Part shown: positions 1 through 6,352 of the stretch, piece after piece
How positions within the stretch are numbered: position 1 is the stretch's first letter
Layout of the letters: every line of letters starts with the position of its first letter
From: Candidatus Kerfeldbacteria bacterium CG08_land_8_20_14_0_20_43_14
Lineage (GTDB): Bacteria > Patescibacteriota > Patescibacteriia > PEXW01
Assembly (NCBI GenBank): GCA_002774575.1
Contig: PEXW01000002.1
Coordinates: 1-12,639 of the forward strand
Direction: 5' to 3'
Length of the DNA stretch: 12,639 nucleotides
Program-made: the position numbers and the translations under genes
Notes under the pieces: generated by a model
Seen by the model: the letters and a program-made list of their open reading frames with translations, nothing else
Database searches by the model: none
Told to the model about the DNA's origin: nothing

Positions 1-79
1 GCAAAACCACTTCGTTCACTTGATCTTGAAAAACGATTCGTTCTGGGGTAGTAATTGTAAGATTAATTATTTTTGGCAT
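1..79 (-). CDS. atpC: ATP synthase epsilon subunit, N-terminal fragment (cut by window edge)
   Basis: Only the first 26 codons are visible. The protein begins MPKIINLTITTPERIVFQDQ and continues VNEVVL, which matches the start of the F1 epsilon beta-sandwich domain (family pattern: short hydrophobic strand, then TPE-R-V-, then a D-V-x-V-x strand). Epsilon sits on the central stalk with gamma and regulates rotation and ATP hydrolysis. It is last in the operon, 150 nt downstream of atpD, the usual beta-epsilon order. No Shine-Dalgarno sequence is visible before the ATG. The identity rests on a short stretch plus its position, but both agree. Confidence 0.85.
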   Translation of the reverse strand, partial: MPKIINLTITTPERIVFQDQVNEVVL

Positions 80-229
80 GTTTGATAAATGATTATAGTT
101 AGTTGTTTTAGGTGTAGACTTCCCCGCCTGCCGTGCCAAGGCACTGGTGAGTAGCCGTATCGGCGTGGTTAATGATTAGAAGCCGTATGCCCACACCATT
201 TAACGATACTGATATCCACACCCAAACCT
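80..229. other. atpD-atpC spacer with GC-rich inverted repeats
   Basis: This 150-nt spacer is long for a beta-epsilon junction. It holds a small perfect inverted repeat (GTGCC at 133-137, GGCAC at 140-144), a GCCGTAT word repeated at 154-160 and 183-189, and an imperfect GGCGTGG/CCACACC pair. No ORF or convincing promoter was found in it. It resembles the GC-rich palindrome at 1647-1733 only in general character (CGCCTGCC word). Confidence 0.4.
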
Positions 230-1606
230 TTAGACCGGTTTCCTGACTTCCTCAATTGAACCTTTCATGTAAAAAGCCTGTTCGGTGACATCATCATATT
301 TGCCTTCCAGAATTTCTTTAAATCCTCTGACGGTTTCGGCCCGCGGCACATATTTACCGACTGTGCCTGTGAATTGTTCAGCCACAAAGAAAGGCTGGGA
401 TAAAAATCTCTGGATTTTTCTGGCGCGAGAAACAGTTTGTTTGTCTTCGGGGCTTAATTCTTCCATGCCTAAAATCGCAATAATGTCCTGCAGGTCTTTA
501 TACCGCTGCAAAACTTTCTGAACTTGCCGCGCCACTTGATAATGTTCATCGCCCACAATAGCCGGATCCAAAATTGTGGAAGAAGAATCCAGCGGGTCCA
601 CTGCCGGATAAATACCAAGCTCTGACAAACTTCTAGAAAGCACCACAGTGGAATCCAGGTGCGCGAAAGTCGTGGCTGGTGCCGGGTCAGTCAGATCATC
701 AGCAGGCACATATACGGCCTGTACTGAAGTAATAGAGCCTTTTTTGGTTGAAGTGATTCGTTCCTGCAATTCGCCCATTTCTTCAGCCAAAGTCGGCTGG
801 TAGCCCACGGCTGAAGGAATGCGGCCCAAAAGCGCGGAAACTTCAGAACCGGCCTGGGTAAATCGGAAAATGTTATCAATGAAAAGCAGAACATCTTTTT
901 GCTCTTCATCGCGGAAATATTCGGCTACAGCCAGTCCGGACAAAGCCACGCGGGAGCGAACGCCAGGCGATTCGTTCATCTGGCCAAAAACCATGGCAGT
1001 TTTTTTAATGACTCCCGAGGCAGTCATATCACGATAAAGATCGTTGCCTTCGCGGGTTCTTTCCCCCACGCCGGCAAAAACTGAATAGCCGCCATGCTCG
1101 GCCGCGATGTTACGAATAAGCTCCTGGATAACCACGGTCTTGCCCACACCAGCTCCACCAAACAAACCGACTTTACCGCCTTTAACAATTGGGCAAACCA
1201 GGTCAATGACTTTAATGCCTGTTTCAAACACCTCGGCTTTGGCGGTTTGTTCGACAAATTTCGGAGATTCGCGATGTATGGGATAGCGTTTTTTGGATTT
1301 AACTTCTTCGCCGCCGTCAACCACATCGCCCACGACATTAAAAATCCTGCCTAAAGTTTCCGGCCCGACCGGTACGGTAATCGGGCCATTAGTATTTTTA
1401 ACAGCCAAGCCTCTTTGCAAACCATCGGTTGAACCCATGGCCACGCAGCGCACGGTATTGGCGCCGGTGTGTTGCTGAACTTCTAAGACTAAAGGCTTGC
1501 CCCCTTTTCTTTCAATAGTCAGGGCCGTGTAAATAGAGGGAAGTTCGCCTTCAAAATGGGCGTCAACAACCGGGCCGATAATTTGAGTAATTTTTCCTTG
1601 ATTCAT
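230..1606 (-). CDS. atpD: ATP synthase F1 beta subunit
   Basis: This is the catalytic subunit of F1; three copies alternate with alpha and make or hydrolyse ATP. The 458-aa length is typical. Visible motifs are the Walker A loop GGAGVGKT at residues 150-157, the catalytic-glutamate segment GERTREGNDL at about 181-190, Walker B VLLFIDNIFRFTQ at about 239-251, and the conserved ALLGRIPSAVGYQPTL at 259-274. The DELSEED-like lever appears as MEELSPEDK in the C-terminal domain. The ATG start gives the expected N-terminus (MNQGKITQIIGPVVD); no clear Shine-Dalgarno precedes it. Normally beta follows gamma closely, but here about 1.3 kb of foreign-looking DNA separates it from atpG. Whether atpD-atpC is read by read-through or from its own promoter is not evident; no good minus-strand promoter was found just upstream. 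Confidence 0.98.
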   Translation of the reverse strand: MNQGKITQIIGPVVDAHFEGELPSIYTALTIERKGGKPLVLEVQQHTGANTVRCVAMGSTDGLQRGLAVKNTNGPITVPVGPETLGRIFNVVGDVVDGGEEVKSKKRYPIHRESPKFVEQTAKAEVFETGIKVIDLVCPIVKGGKVGLFGGAGVGKTVVIQELIRNIAAEHGGYSVFAGVGERTREGNDLYRDMTASGVIKKTAMVFGQMNESPGVRSRVALSGLAVAEYFRDEEQKDVLLFIDNIFRFTQAGSEVSALLGRIPSAVGYQPTLAEEMGELQERITSTKKGSITSVQAVYVPADDLTDPAPATTFAHLDSTVVLSRSLSELGIYPAVDPLDSSSTILDPAIVGDEHYQVARQVQKVLQRYKDLQDIIAILGMEELSPEDKQTVSRARKIQRFLSQPFFVAEQFTGTVGKYVPRAETVRGFKEILEGKYDDVTEQAFYMKGSIEEVRKPV

Positions 1607-1646
1607 AAGTATATTAATTTAGAAATTTTTTAAATTGATTATTTTA

Positions 1647-1733
1647 GCGCAGGCGGCTCCCGCCTGCCTTCGCCGGACGAAGTACGGCGGGCAGGCTGCC
1701 CGCGATTATTCCAGCGCAGGCGCAGCGGCCTGC
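1647..1733. repeat. GC-rich nested inverted-repeat cluster upstream of atpD
   Basis: Three hairpins lie next to each other. The first is GCAGGCGG (1649-1656) with CCGCCTGC (1660-1667), an 8-bp stem with a 3-nt loop. The second is an alternative pairing of CCTGCC (1663-1668) with GGCAGG (1690-1695) that encloses TTCG/CGAA. The third is GCAGG (1716-1720) with CCTGC (1729-1733). The DNA is far more GC-rich than the AT-rich sequence on both sides, which suggests an inserted palindromic element. On the atp mRNA it would sit in the segment just before atpD. No T-tract follows, so it is not a standard terminator. Confidence 0.7.
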
Positions 1734-1809
1734 ACTTGGTTAAATAATTAAATGAAGAGATGGGTCAGGATCGAAATTTCTTTCGCGCCTAGCTTACACC
1801 TTTAAAGGA

Positions 1810-1838
1810 TTGACAAGCAAGTTGTTTTTTGCTAATAT
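1810..1838 (+). promoter_or_regulatory. Sigma70-type promoter of the small antisense gene
   Basis: A perfect -35 box TTGACA (1810-1815) and a near-perfect -10 box TAATAT (1833-1838) are separated by exactly 17 nt. Transcription would start near 1845, about 32 nt before the ATG at 1877. It is oriented against the atp operon. Confidence 0.85.
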
Positions 1839-1863
1839 GTAACATTCAAAATTAAAACTGTAG

Positions 1864-1870
1864 TAAGGAG
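1864..1870 (+). promoter_or_regulatory. Strong ribosome binding site of the small antisense gene
   Basis: AAGGAGG lies 6 nt before the ATG at 1877. It is a full anti-Shine-Dalgarno match and the best in the window, and it fixes the start codon. Confidence 0.85.
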
Positions 1871-1876
1871 GTATAA

Positions 1877-2080
1877 ATGATTCGTTTAAGAAGCTTTTTG
1901 AATGGTGAGGTTGGTGGAGTATTTACATCTATCCTTGGTCTCGCCATTACAACCGGCGGCGCGTTACTCTCCGCCTGTTCTCCGGTTGCACCTTTTTTGT
2001 GTCTTTTGGGAATTCCGCTCTTCTTTAAGGGCTTACTCATGCTTGTGCAGCTCTTCAATGCTACACTCCTAGCTGAATAA
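1877..2080 (+). CDS. Small hydrophobic membrane protein, unknown function, antisense within the atp operon
   Basis: This 67-aa ORF is a complete transcription unit of its own: promoter at 1810-1838, AAGGAGG ribosome binding site, ATG, TAA stop, and a terminator starting 18 nt after the stop. These signals make it very likely a real gene despite its size. The protein has a basic N-terminus (MIRLR), a hydrophobic stretch at about residues 12-34, and a second at about 38-63, suggesting two membrane segments. Residues 31-34 read LSAC, which fits a lipobox, but what follows is again strongly hydrophobic, so two transmembrane helices seem likelier than a lipoprotein. I do not recognise the family. 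It lies in the interruption between atpG and atpD, beside a RAYT gene. A small hydrophobic protein with strong autonomous signals could be toxin-like or a small membrane modulator, but nothing in the sequence decides this. Confidence 0.75.
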   Translation: MIRLRSFLNGEVGGVFTSILGLAITTGGALLSACSPVAPFLCLLGIPLFFKGLLMLVQLFNATLLAE

Positions 2081-2097
2081 ACTCCTAGATTTTTTGC

Positions 2098-2128
2098 AAA
2101 GCGCTGAGATTACATCAAAGCGCTTTTT
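2098..2128 (+). terminator. Rho-independent terminator of the small antisense gene
   Basis: AAAGCGCT (2098-2105) pairs with AGCGCTTT (2119-2126) as an 8-bp stem, continuing into a short T run (to 2128) and then CGTTTTG. It begins 18 nt after the small gene's stop codon. Confidence 0.75.
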
Positions 2129-2157
2129 CGTTTTGTAAGGAACTTTTTTTACTATAC

Positions 2158-2216
2158 GGAGTAGAGACTTTAGTCTCTAATATCTTCGACACATAAACTG
2201 AAGTTTCTATTCCTCC
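2158..2216. repeat. REP pair 1 (BIME-like inverted pair)
   Basis: The forward copy (2158-2178) has the head GGAGTAG followed by the palindrome AGAGACTTTAGTCTCT, sharing the terminal AG of the head. The opposing copy (2195-2216) is degenerate: AAACTGAAGTTT followed by CTATTCCTCC, the reverse complement of a drifted GGAGTAG head. The head contains GTAG immediately 5' of the hairpin, the tetranucleotide known from REP sequences recognised by RAYT transposases. Confidence 0.85.
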
Positions 2217-2236
2217 TTGTAATGTACTTTTTTCTA

Positions 2237-2292
2237 GGAGTAGAGGCTTCAGCCTCTGTATGTAACAAAGAAGCTAAAGCTTCTACTCCTCC
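2237..2292. repeat. REP pair 2 (BIME-like inverted pair)
   Basis: The forward copy (2237-2257) has the GGAGTAG head and the palindrome AGAGGCTTCAGCCTCT. The opposing copy (2269-2292) has the palindrome AGAAGCTAAAGCTTCT followed by ACTCCTCC. The stems differ in bases between the copies but stay self-complementary, so pairing is conserved rather than sequence. A further solitary head (2299-2310, GAAGGAGTAG on the minus strand) spans the stop codon of the adjacent transposase gene. Confidence 0.9.
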
Positions 2293-2300
2293 TATAAATT

Positions 2301-2816
2301 CTACTCCTTCAATTTTTCAATATTCTTTGGTTCCGCATACCCCCATCCTATTTCGTAATAGCCGCGCTTAAGGAAAATCTCATAGCTAGAATAGGGATAA
2401 TCCTCCGGATGCTGTACAAGTCTATGCTTCACGGGGTTGTAATGAATGTAATCACAGTGGGCGTTGAAATCCTCGTCATTACTCAAGCACCTGTCCCAAT
2501 AATTAAACCACACTTGACGACCTTTCTTCTCATCCTGCAGATTCAGCGTCCGCGATGTCACACCGTGAAGTGCTTGCATGAATTTCGGAAGGCTATTACC
2601 GCTGTTCGTTTGAACAATGATGTGATAGTGATTGTTGAGAATTACCCAGGCGTAAAGTATATACTTATGTTTTTCGACCTTTTCCTTGAAACATTTCAGA
2701 AATAATTTTTTGCTTTCTTCGCTCACTAAAATTGGATTCGCCTCAACGGTTCGCGCGCTGATAAAATATATAGTTTGATCAAGGTACAAATGTGGTGGGT
2801 TATGGTAAGGATTCAT
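2301..2816 (-). CDS. REP-associated tyrosine transposase (RAYT, Y1/HUH family)
   Basis: This 171-aa protein is of full length for a RAYT domesticated transposase, a relative of IS200/IS605 TnpA that nicks single-stranded REP hairpins. Visible signatures are the HUH motif HYH at residues 63-65 (in LNNHYHIIVQT), the family segment MQALHGVTSRTLN at about 80-92, and the catalytic tyrosine, most likely Y123 in DYIHYNPVKHRLV (family pattern YIHxNPVKxxLV). Both active-site elements are intact, so it may be active. Three inverted pairs of GTAG-headed palindromes flank it, two downstream and one upstream, as expected of a RAYT with its own REP set. Its TAG stop lies within a solitary REP head (GGAGTAG). 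It has the same orientation as the atp operon and sits between atpG and atpD; no Shine-Dalgarno is evident, so it may be expressed from the atp transcript. Confidence 0.93.
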   Translation of the reverse strand: MNPYHNPPHLYLDQTIYFISARTVEANPILVSEESKKLFLKCFKEKVEKHKYILYAWVILNNHYHIIVQTNSGNSLPKFMQALHGVTSRTLNLQDEKKGRQVWFNYWDRCLSNDEDFNAHCDYIHYNPVKHRLVQHPEDYPYSSYEIFLKRGYYEIGWGYAEPKNIEKLKE

Positions 2817-2825
2817 GGTTTTGGT

Positions 2826-2890
2826 GGAGTAGAGGCTTCAGCCTCTTTAATTGTAATTTGTTTTAAACAAGAGACTAAAGTCTCTACTCC
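2826..2890. repeat. REP pair 3 (BIME-like inverted pair) between atpG and the RAYT gene
   Basis: The forward copy (2826-2846) carries the same head and palindrome as the forward copy of pair 2. The opposing copy (2870-2890) has the palindrome AGAGACTAAAGTCTCT followed by ACTCC. The pair begins 10 nt from the transposase start codon and ends 11 nt from the atpG stop codon, so it fills the junction almost completely. Confidence 0.9.
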
Positions 2891-2901
2891 AAGTATTCCA
2901 A

Positions 2902-3810
2902 TTATTCCAATGCCGCCCGTCCGGCGGAAATTTCCGCAATTTCTTGAGTAATGCTGGCTTGACGAGTTTGATTATAAGAAAGGGTCAGGTCTTCAATTAA
3001 TTCTTGAGCTGAATCATTGGCATTGCGCATGGCCAGCATCCGCGCAGAATGCTCTGAAGCATTGGATTCCAACAAAGCCTGGTAAACCTGCAGTTCTATC
3101 AATTTTTCAATCATCTGCTCCAGAACTACATCTGGTGAAGGCTCAAATAGATATTCCCAGCTTTCTTTTTGTTTAGCTTCTGGCCTGGCTCCCCCAACCT
3201 GACCAAGCATTTCATCTTCATAGTCCAAAGGCAGCAGCTGCATAATCCGAGGTTTTTGGTTAATGGCGGAGATATAATCAGTATAAGCAATAGCGACTTT
3301 ATCATATTTCCCGGCTATATAATCAGTCATTGCCATTTTTGCCATGGGCGTAACTTCAGAAACGTGGGTCGTAACATCCAGTTTGGCAAATTCCGCCGCG
3401 ATTTCATGGCCGTGCCTGAACATAATATCCCGGCCTTTCTTGCCCATGAGCAGAACTTCGGCCTTCACTTCAACATCTTGCTTTTTGTGATTTTGAATAT
3501 ACAAAGCCACTTGATCGATAATTTCCCGGTTAAAACCGCCGCAAAGGCCGCGGTTGGAAGTAATTAAAATAATGCCGAGCTTTTTGATTTTTTTTCGCGT
3601 TTGCAAAAGCGGATGCAAAGCCGGATCCGTTGTGGCGGCCAGCTCTTTGATGATTTGCCAGGCCGTTCGGGCGTAAGCTCGGGTTTCCAAAACCGCTTTC
3701 ACAGCTTTACGCATTTTGGCCGCGGCCACCAATTCCATAGCTTTGGTAATCTTGCTGGTATTACCAATGGATTTTATTCGTCTTCGAATATCTCTGGAAC
3801 TTGACATCAT
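2902..3810 (-). CDS. atpG: ATP synthase F1 gamma subunit
   Basis: Gamma is the central rotor shaft linking the c-ring to the alpha3beta3 head. The 302-aa protein shows the conserved N-terminal helix (ITKAMELVAAAKMRKA, residues 21-36), the GLCGGFN motif at 88-94, and the conserved C-terminal helix ending in TQEIAEISAGRAALE. Two adjacent ATG codons (3810 and 3807) are possible starts. The first gives an ATGA overlap with the atpA stop, the second a TGATG overlap; either implies translational coupling to atpA. REP pair 3 follows 11 nt after its stop, so the inserted DNA did not damage the C-terminus. Confidence 0.97.
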   Translation of the reverse strand: MMSSSRDIRRRIKSIGNTSKITKAMELVAAAKMRKAVKAVLETRAYARTAWQIIKELAATTDPALHPLLQTRKKIKKLGIILITSNRGLCGGFNREIIDQVALYIQNHKKQDVEVKAEVLLMGKKGRDIMFRHGHEIAAEFAKLDVTTHVSEVTPMAKMAMTDYIAGKYDKVAIAYTDYISAINQKPRIMQLLPLDYEDEMLGQVGGARPEAKQKESWEYLFEPSPDVVLEQMIEKLIELQVYQALLESNASEHSARMLAMRNANDSAQELIEDLTLSYNQTRQASITQEIAEISAGRAALE

Positions 3811-5309
3811 TTAGACTTTCTTAGCTGATTAAAATTAATGACAATCTCTTTTAATTCTTTTTCAATTTCCGAAGTTAATTCGGAAATTTTCGCCAGTTTT
3901 TCCAAAAATTTGCTGTGCTGGGTGGAAAGCGCGTGCAAAAAAGCTTTTTCCCAAGCCTGAACATTTTCCACTTCAATTTCGTCCAACATGCCTTGGGTAA
4001 CAGCATACAAAACCGCGATCTGCTGGGTCACTGGTATTGGGGCCAATAAACCTTGCTTGAGAATTTCCGAGGTTCTTTTGCCGCGTTCCAATTGCGCTTT
4101 GGTGGCCGCGTCTAAATCCGAACCGAATTGAGCAAAAGCGGCTAACTCCCGGTACTGGGCCATGTCCAATCTTAGTTTACCGGCGACCTTTTTCATGGCT
4201 TTATTCTGCGCGGCAGAGCCCACGCGGGAAACTGACAAACCAATATTCAAAGCCGGCCTTTGGCCTTGATAAAACAAATCTGATTCCAGATAAATTTGAC
4301 CGTCGGTTATGGAAATGACATTGGTTGGAATATAAGCCGAAACATCACCGGCCTGGGTTTCAATAATTGGCAAAGCAGTTAAACTGCCGCCTTTAAAATC
4401 TTTGCTTAATTTGGCGGCCCGTTCCAATAACCTGGAATGTAAGTAAAAAATATCGCCTGGGTAAGCTTCCCGTCCCGGGGGTCTTCGCAATAATAAGGAA
4501 ATCTGACGGTAAGCCCAGGCGTGCTTGGATAAATCATCGTAAATTACCAAAACATCCCTACCCTGATCCATAAAATATTCGCCCATGGCGCAGCCAGCAT
4601 AAGGCGCTAAAAATGACAGAGCCGCTGGATCTGAAGCCCCGGCCAAAACCACAATAGTATGATCCATAGCTCCGTGCTTTTCCAGCTCGGCCACAATGCG
4701 GACGACCTTGGAGGCTTTTTGGCCAATGGCCACATAAATACAGGTAACACCCGTGCCTTTTTGGTTAATGATGGCATCAATAGCAATGGCGGTTTTGCCA
4801 GTCTGACGGTCGCCAATGATTAATTCGCGCTGACCGCGACCGATAGGAATAAGCGCGTCAATGGCCTTGATGCCGGTCTGCAAAGGCTGTTTGACTGATT
4901 CACGGGTAATAACGCCTGGCGCGATTCTTTCCACTGGATAAGTTTGTTTGGTCTTAATCGCTCCTTTGCCGTCCAAGGCTTCGCCCAAAGGATTGACTAC
5001 CCGACCGACCATTTCCTGTCCCACTGGCACGGAAAGAATTTCTCCGGTTCCTTTAACTTCTTCGCCCTCTTTTACCTCTGTCGCGCCTTTCATGATCATG
5101 ATACCAACCGTATCCTCTTCCAAATTCAAAACCACGCCAGTGGCGCCAGAAGCAAAAATTACTTTTTCGCTTGCCTGGATATCCGAAAGACCTTCCACTC
5201 GGGCAATGCCGTCGCCCACTTCCAGCACATGGCCGACAGTGGTTTTAACCGCTCGGGCTTGGAAATTTTGGAGTTGCTGTTTTAGAACTTCAACGATGGT
5301 ATGGGGCAT
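3807..5309 (-). CDS. atpA: ATP synthase F1 alpha subunit
   Basis: This is the non-catalytic nucleotide-binding subunit of F1, 500 aa, typical length. Visible motifs are the P-loop GDRQTGKT at residues 166-173, VLVIYDDLSKHA at about 253-264 (Walker B region), LLRRPPGREAYPGD at about 273-286, ISITDGQIYLE at about 332-342, and SVSRVGSAAQ at about 359-368 carrying the arginine finger R362. The N-terminal helix that contacts delta is present (MPHTIVEVLKQQLQNFQAR). The start lies 3 nt after the atpH stop, with no obvious Shine-Dalgarno. The stop TGA overlaps the atpG start, and its use as a stop supports the standard genetic code here. Confidence 0.98.
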   Translation of the reverse strand: MPHTIVEVLKQQLQNFQARAVKTTVGHVLEVGDGIARVEGLSDIQASEKVIFASGATGVVLNLEEDTVGIMIMKGATEVKEGEEVKGTGEILSVPVGQEMVGRVVNPLGEALDGKGAIKTKQTYPVERIAPGVITRESVKQPLQTGIKAIDALIPIGRGQRELIIGDRQTGKTAIAIDAIINQKGTGVTCIYVAIGQKASKVVRIVAELEKHGAMDHTIVVLAGASDPAALSFLAPYAGCAMGEYFMDQGRDVLVIYDDLSKHAWAYRQISLLLRRPPGREAYPGDIFYLHSRLLERAAKLSKDFKGGSLTALPIIETQAGDVSAYIPTNVISITDGQIYLESDLFYQGQRPALNIGLSVSRVGSAAQNKAMKKVAGKLRLDMAQYRELAAFAQFGSDLDAATKAQLERGKRTSEILKQGLLAPIPVTQQIAVLYAVTQGMLDEIEVENVQAWEKAFLHALSTQHSKFLEKLAKISELTSEIEKELKEIVINFNQLRKSK

Positions 5310-5312
5310 AGT

Positions 5313-5720
5313 TTAAAAATTAGTTAAAAGTTGTTGTTTTAAGTCATTAAGCCTGGAAGCCAGAGAATTATCAACCAGCTGATCGCCGACTTGAATTTTT
5401 ACGCCGGCCAAAATCCTAGGCGAGGCTTGGCTGCGAATTTTAACCGGCCGGTTCAAAAACTTTTCCAACTGCTGTTTTAATTTTAGGCTGGTTTGTTCAT
5501 CCATTGTTTTAACTGATTTGACTTCAACCACCATTGGCCCGCCAGCTTCAGCAATCAGCCTTTCCAGCGCTGAAATAATCCGGGTGATCATTTTAATCCG
5601 CCTTTGACGCGCCAAAAGCTTGATTAATTGATAGGCAATTTCTTCGCGATCTTTGCCGGTTTTATCCTTGACCGCTGCTTGATAAGCGGCCGCGTATTGG
5701 CTGACTGTGAATTTAGACAT
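5313..5720 (-). CDS. atpH: ATP synthase F1 delta subunit (OSCP-like), short form
   Basis: Delta tethers the peripheral stalk to the top of the alpha3beta3 head. The C-terminal half is recognisable: VVEVKSVKTMDEQTSLKLKQ at about residues 64-83, then SPRILAGVKIQVGDQLVDNS (100-119) and SLASRLNDLKQQL, matching the family pattern GG(V/I)-I-x-(I/V)GD-x-x-(I/V)D-x-S. The protein is 135 aa against about 175-180 in well-studied bacteria. By eye alignment to E. coli delta the missing part, roughly 40-45 residues, falls in the N-terminal helical bundle that binds the alpha N-terminus. A GGAGG ribosome binding site lies 9 nt before the ATG, inside atpF, so this start is well supported and the shortness is not a start-calling error. 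It overlaps atpF by 8 nt. Confidence 0.92.
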   Translation of the reverse strand: MSKFTVSQYAAAYQAAVKDKTGKDREEIAYQLIKLLARQRRIKMITRIISALERLIAEAGGPMVVEVKSVKTMDEQTSLKLKQQLEKFLNRPVKIRSQASPRILAGVKIQVGDQLVDNSLASRLNDLKQQLLTNF

Positions 5721-6216
5721 GCTTGGTTTCCTCCACTGCCTCTTCTACCAAGGCTTTATCAATTTTTTCCAAACCGATTTTGCCTACAACCTTGCCGGTT
5801 GCGCCAATAACCAGATTGACTATTTCACTTTTTGCCTGATTCAGGGCTTGCGCCTTTTGGGCGATTATTTCAGCTTGGGCATGGACTTTCATGCCGTCAA
5901 TTTCCGTTTGCACTTCCTCCAATCTTTGCTGCTTTAAACGGTCACTTTCTTTGGCCGCGTCTTCAATAATTTTTTCAGCTTCGCCCCGGGCTTCCATAAT
6001 TTTTTCCTGTTTCAGTTTTTCCGCCTCCTGCAATTTTAATTCAACGGCCTTGGCGTCTTCCAGGCTTTTTTTAACCTTGGCCTGCCTTTCCCGCAGGACC
6101 TTTAACACTGGCTTATAGGCGAATTTCCACAGCACGAACAAAACAATGCCGAAGTTAATTACTTGCGCAATTAATAGGGCTGGCTCAATGCCGAATTTTT
6201 TAATTAATTCTTCCAT
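5713..6216 (-). CDS. atpF: ATP synthase Fo b subunit
   Basis: This is the peripheral stalk subunit. The 167-aa protein has one N-terminal membrane helix at about residues 12-33 (ALLIAQVINFGIVLFVLWKF), then the conserved YKPVLKVLRERQ segment, then a long charged coiled coil (about 38-130) rich in E, K, Q and A, and a C-terminal delta-binding region. Only one b-type gene is present, so a b2 homodimer is expected. It overlaps atpH by 8 nt. It is separated from atpE by a 146-nt spacer containing a strong hairpin, unlike the tight junctions downstream. Confidence 0.96.
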   Translation of the reverse strand: MEELIKKFGIEPALLIAQVINFGIVLFVLWKFAYKPVLKVLRERQAKVKKSLEDAKAVELKLQEAEKLKQEKIMEARGEAEKIIEDAAKESDRLKQQRLEEVQTEIDGMKVHAQAEIIAQKAQALNQAKSEIVNLVIGATGKVVGKIGLEKIDKALVEEAVEETKHV

Positions 6217-6226
6217 TTGAGTTCAT

Positions 6227-6352
6227 GCGTGAGCGTTTGGGTCTCACGCGATTAATGATACGGGGGTTCATCCCCGCGAAACGCAGGAACGAAACCCCGT
6301 ACCCAAGGCCGGGGGGATTTTAGAGTCTTATCTAAATCCGGCCTTGCGGTAC
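6227..6352. repeat. Structured atpE-atpF spacer: three inverted repeats
   Basis: The first repeat is GCGTGAG (6227-6233) with CTCACGC (6243-6249). The second is TACGGGG (6259-6265) with CCCCGTA (6295-6301). The third and longest spans 6299-6352: GTACC and AAGGCCGG pair with CCGGCCTT (6338-6345) and GGTAC (6348-6352), and the inner ATTTTAGA/TCTAAAT extends the stem to roughly 20 bp with small bulges. No T-tract follows on the minus strand, so it is not a classical terminator. On the atp mRNA it lies immediately after the c-subunit gene, where an RNA barrier could shape c over b expression. That role is inference; an inserted palindromic repeat is an equal alternative. Confidence 0.75.

Noticed and set aside
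83..115. TATAAT on the minus strand just before atpC as a separate promoter
   Set aside because: No acceptable -35 box lies 16-18 nt upstream and it would be only about 12 nt from the ATG; AT-rich spacer sequence explains it.
1877..2080. Lipoprotein assignment for the 67-aa protein
   Set aside because: LSAC at residues 31-34 fits a lipobox, but the sequence after Cys34 is mostly a second hydrophobic segment, so a two-helix membrane protein is preferred.
2301..2816. Complete IS200/IS605 insertion sequence with TnpB
   Set aside because: No TnpB frame is present, and the flanking structure is multiple REP pairs rather than one left and one right end; the protein motifs fit RAYT better.
2158..2890. 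CRISPR-like array from the repeated palindromes
   Set aside because: The repeats vary in sequence, alternate in orientation and have irregular spacing interrupted by a transposase gene; this is the REP/BIME pattern, and no cas gene is present.
3169..3567. Plus-strand 132-codon open frame opposite atpG, and similar long frames opposite atpD, atpA and metG
   Set aside because: They lie fully within strongly conserved genes on the other strand, have no promoter or ribosome binding site, and their translations look like antisense shadows.
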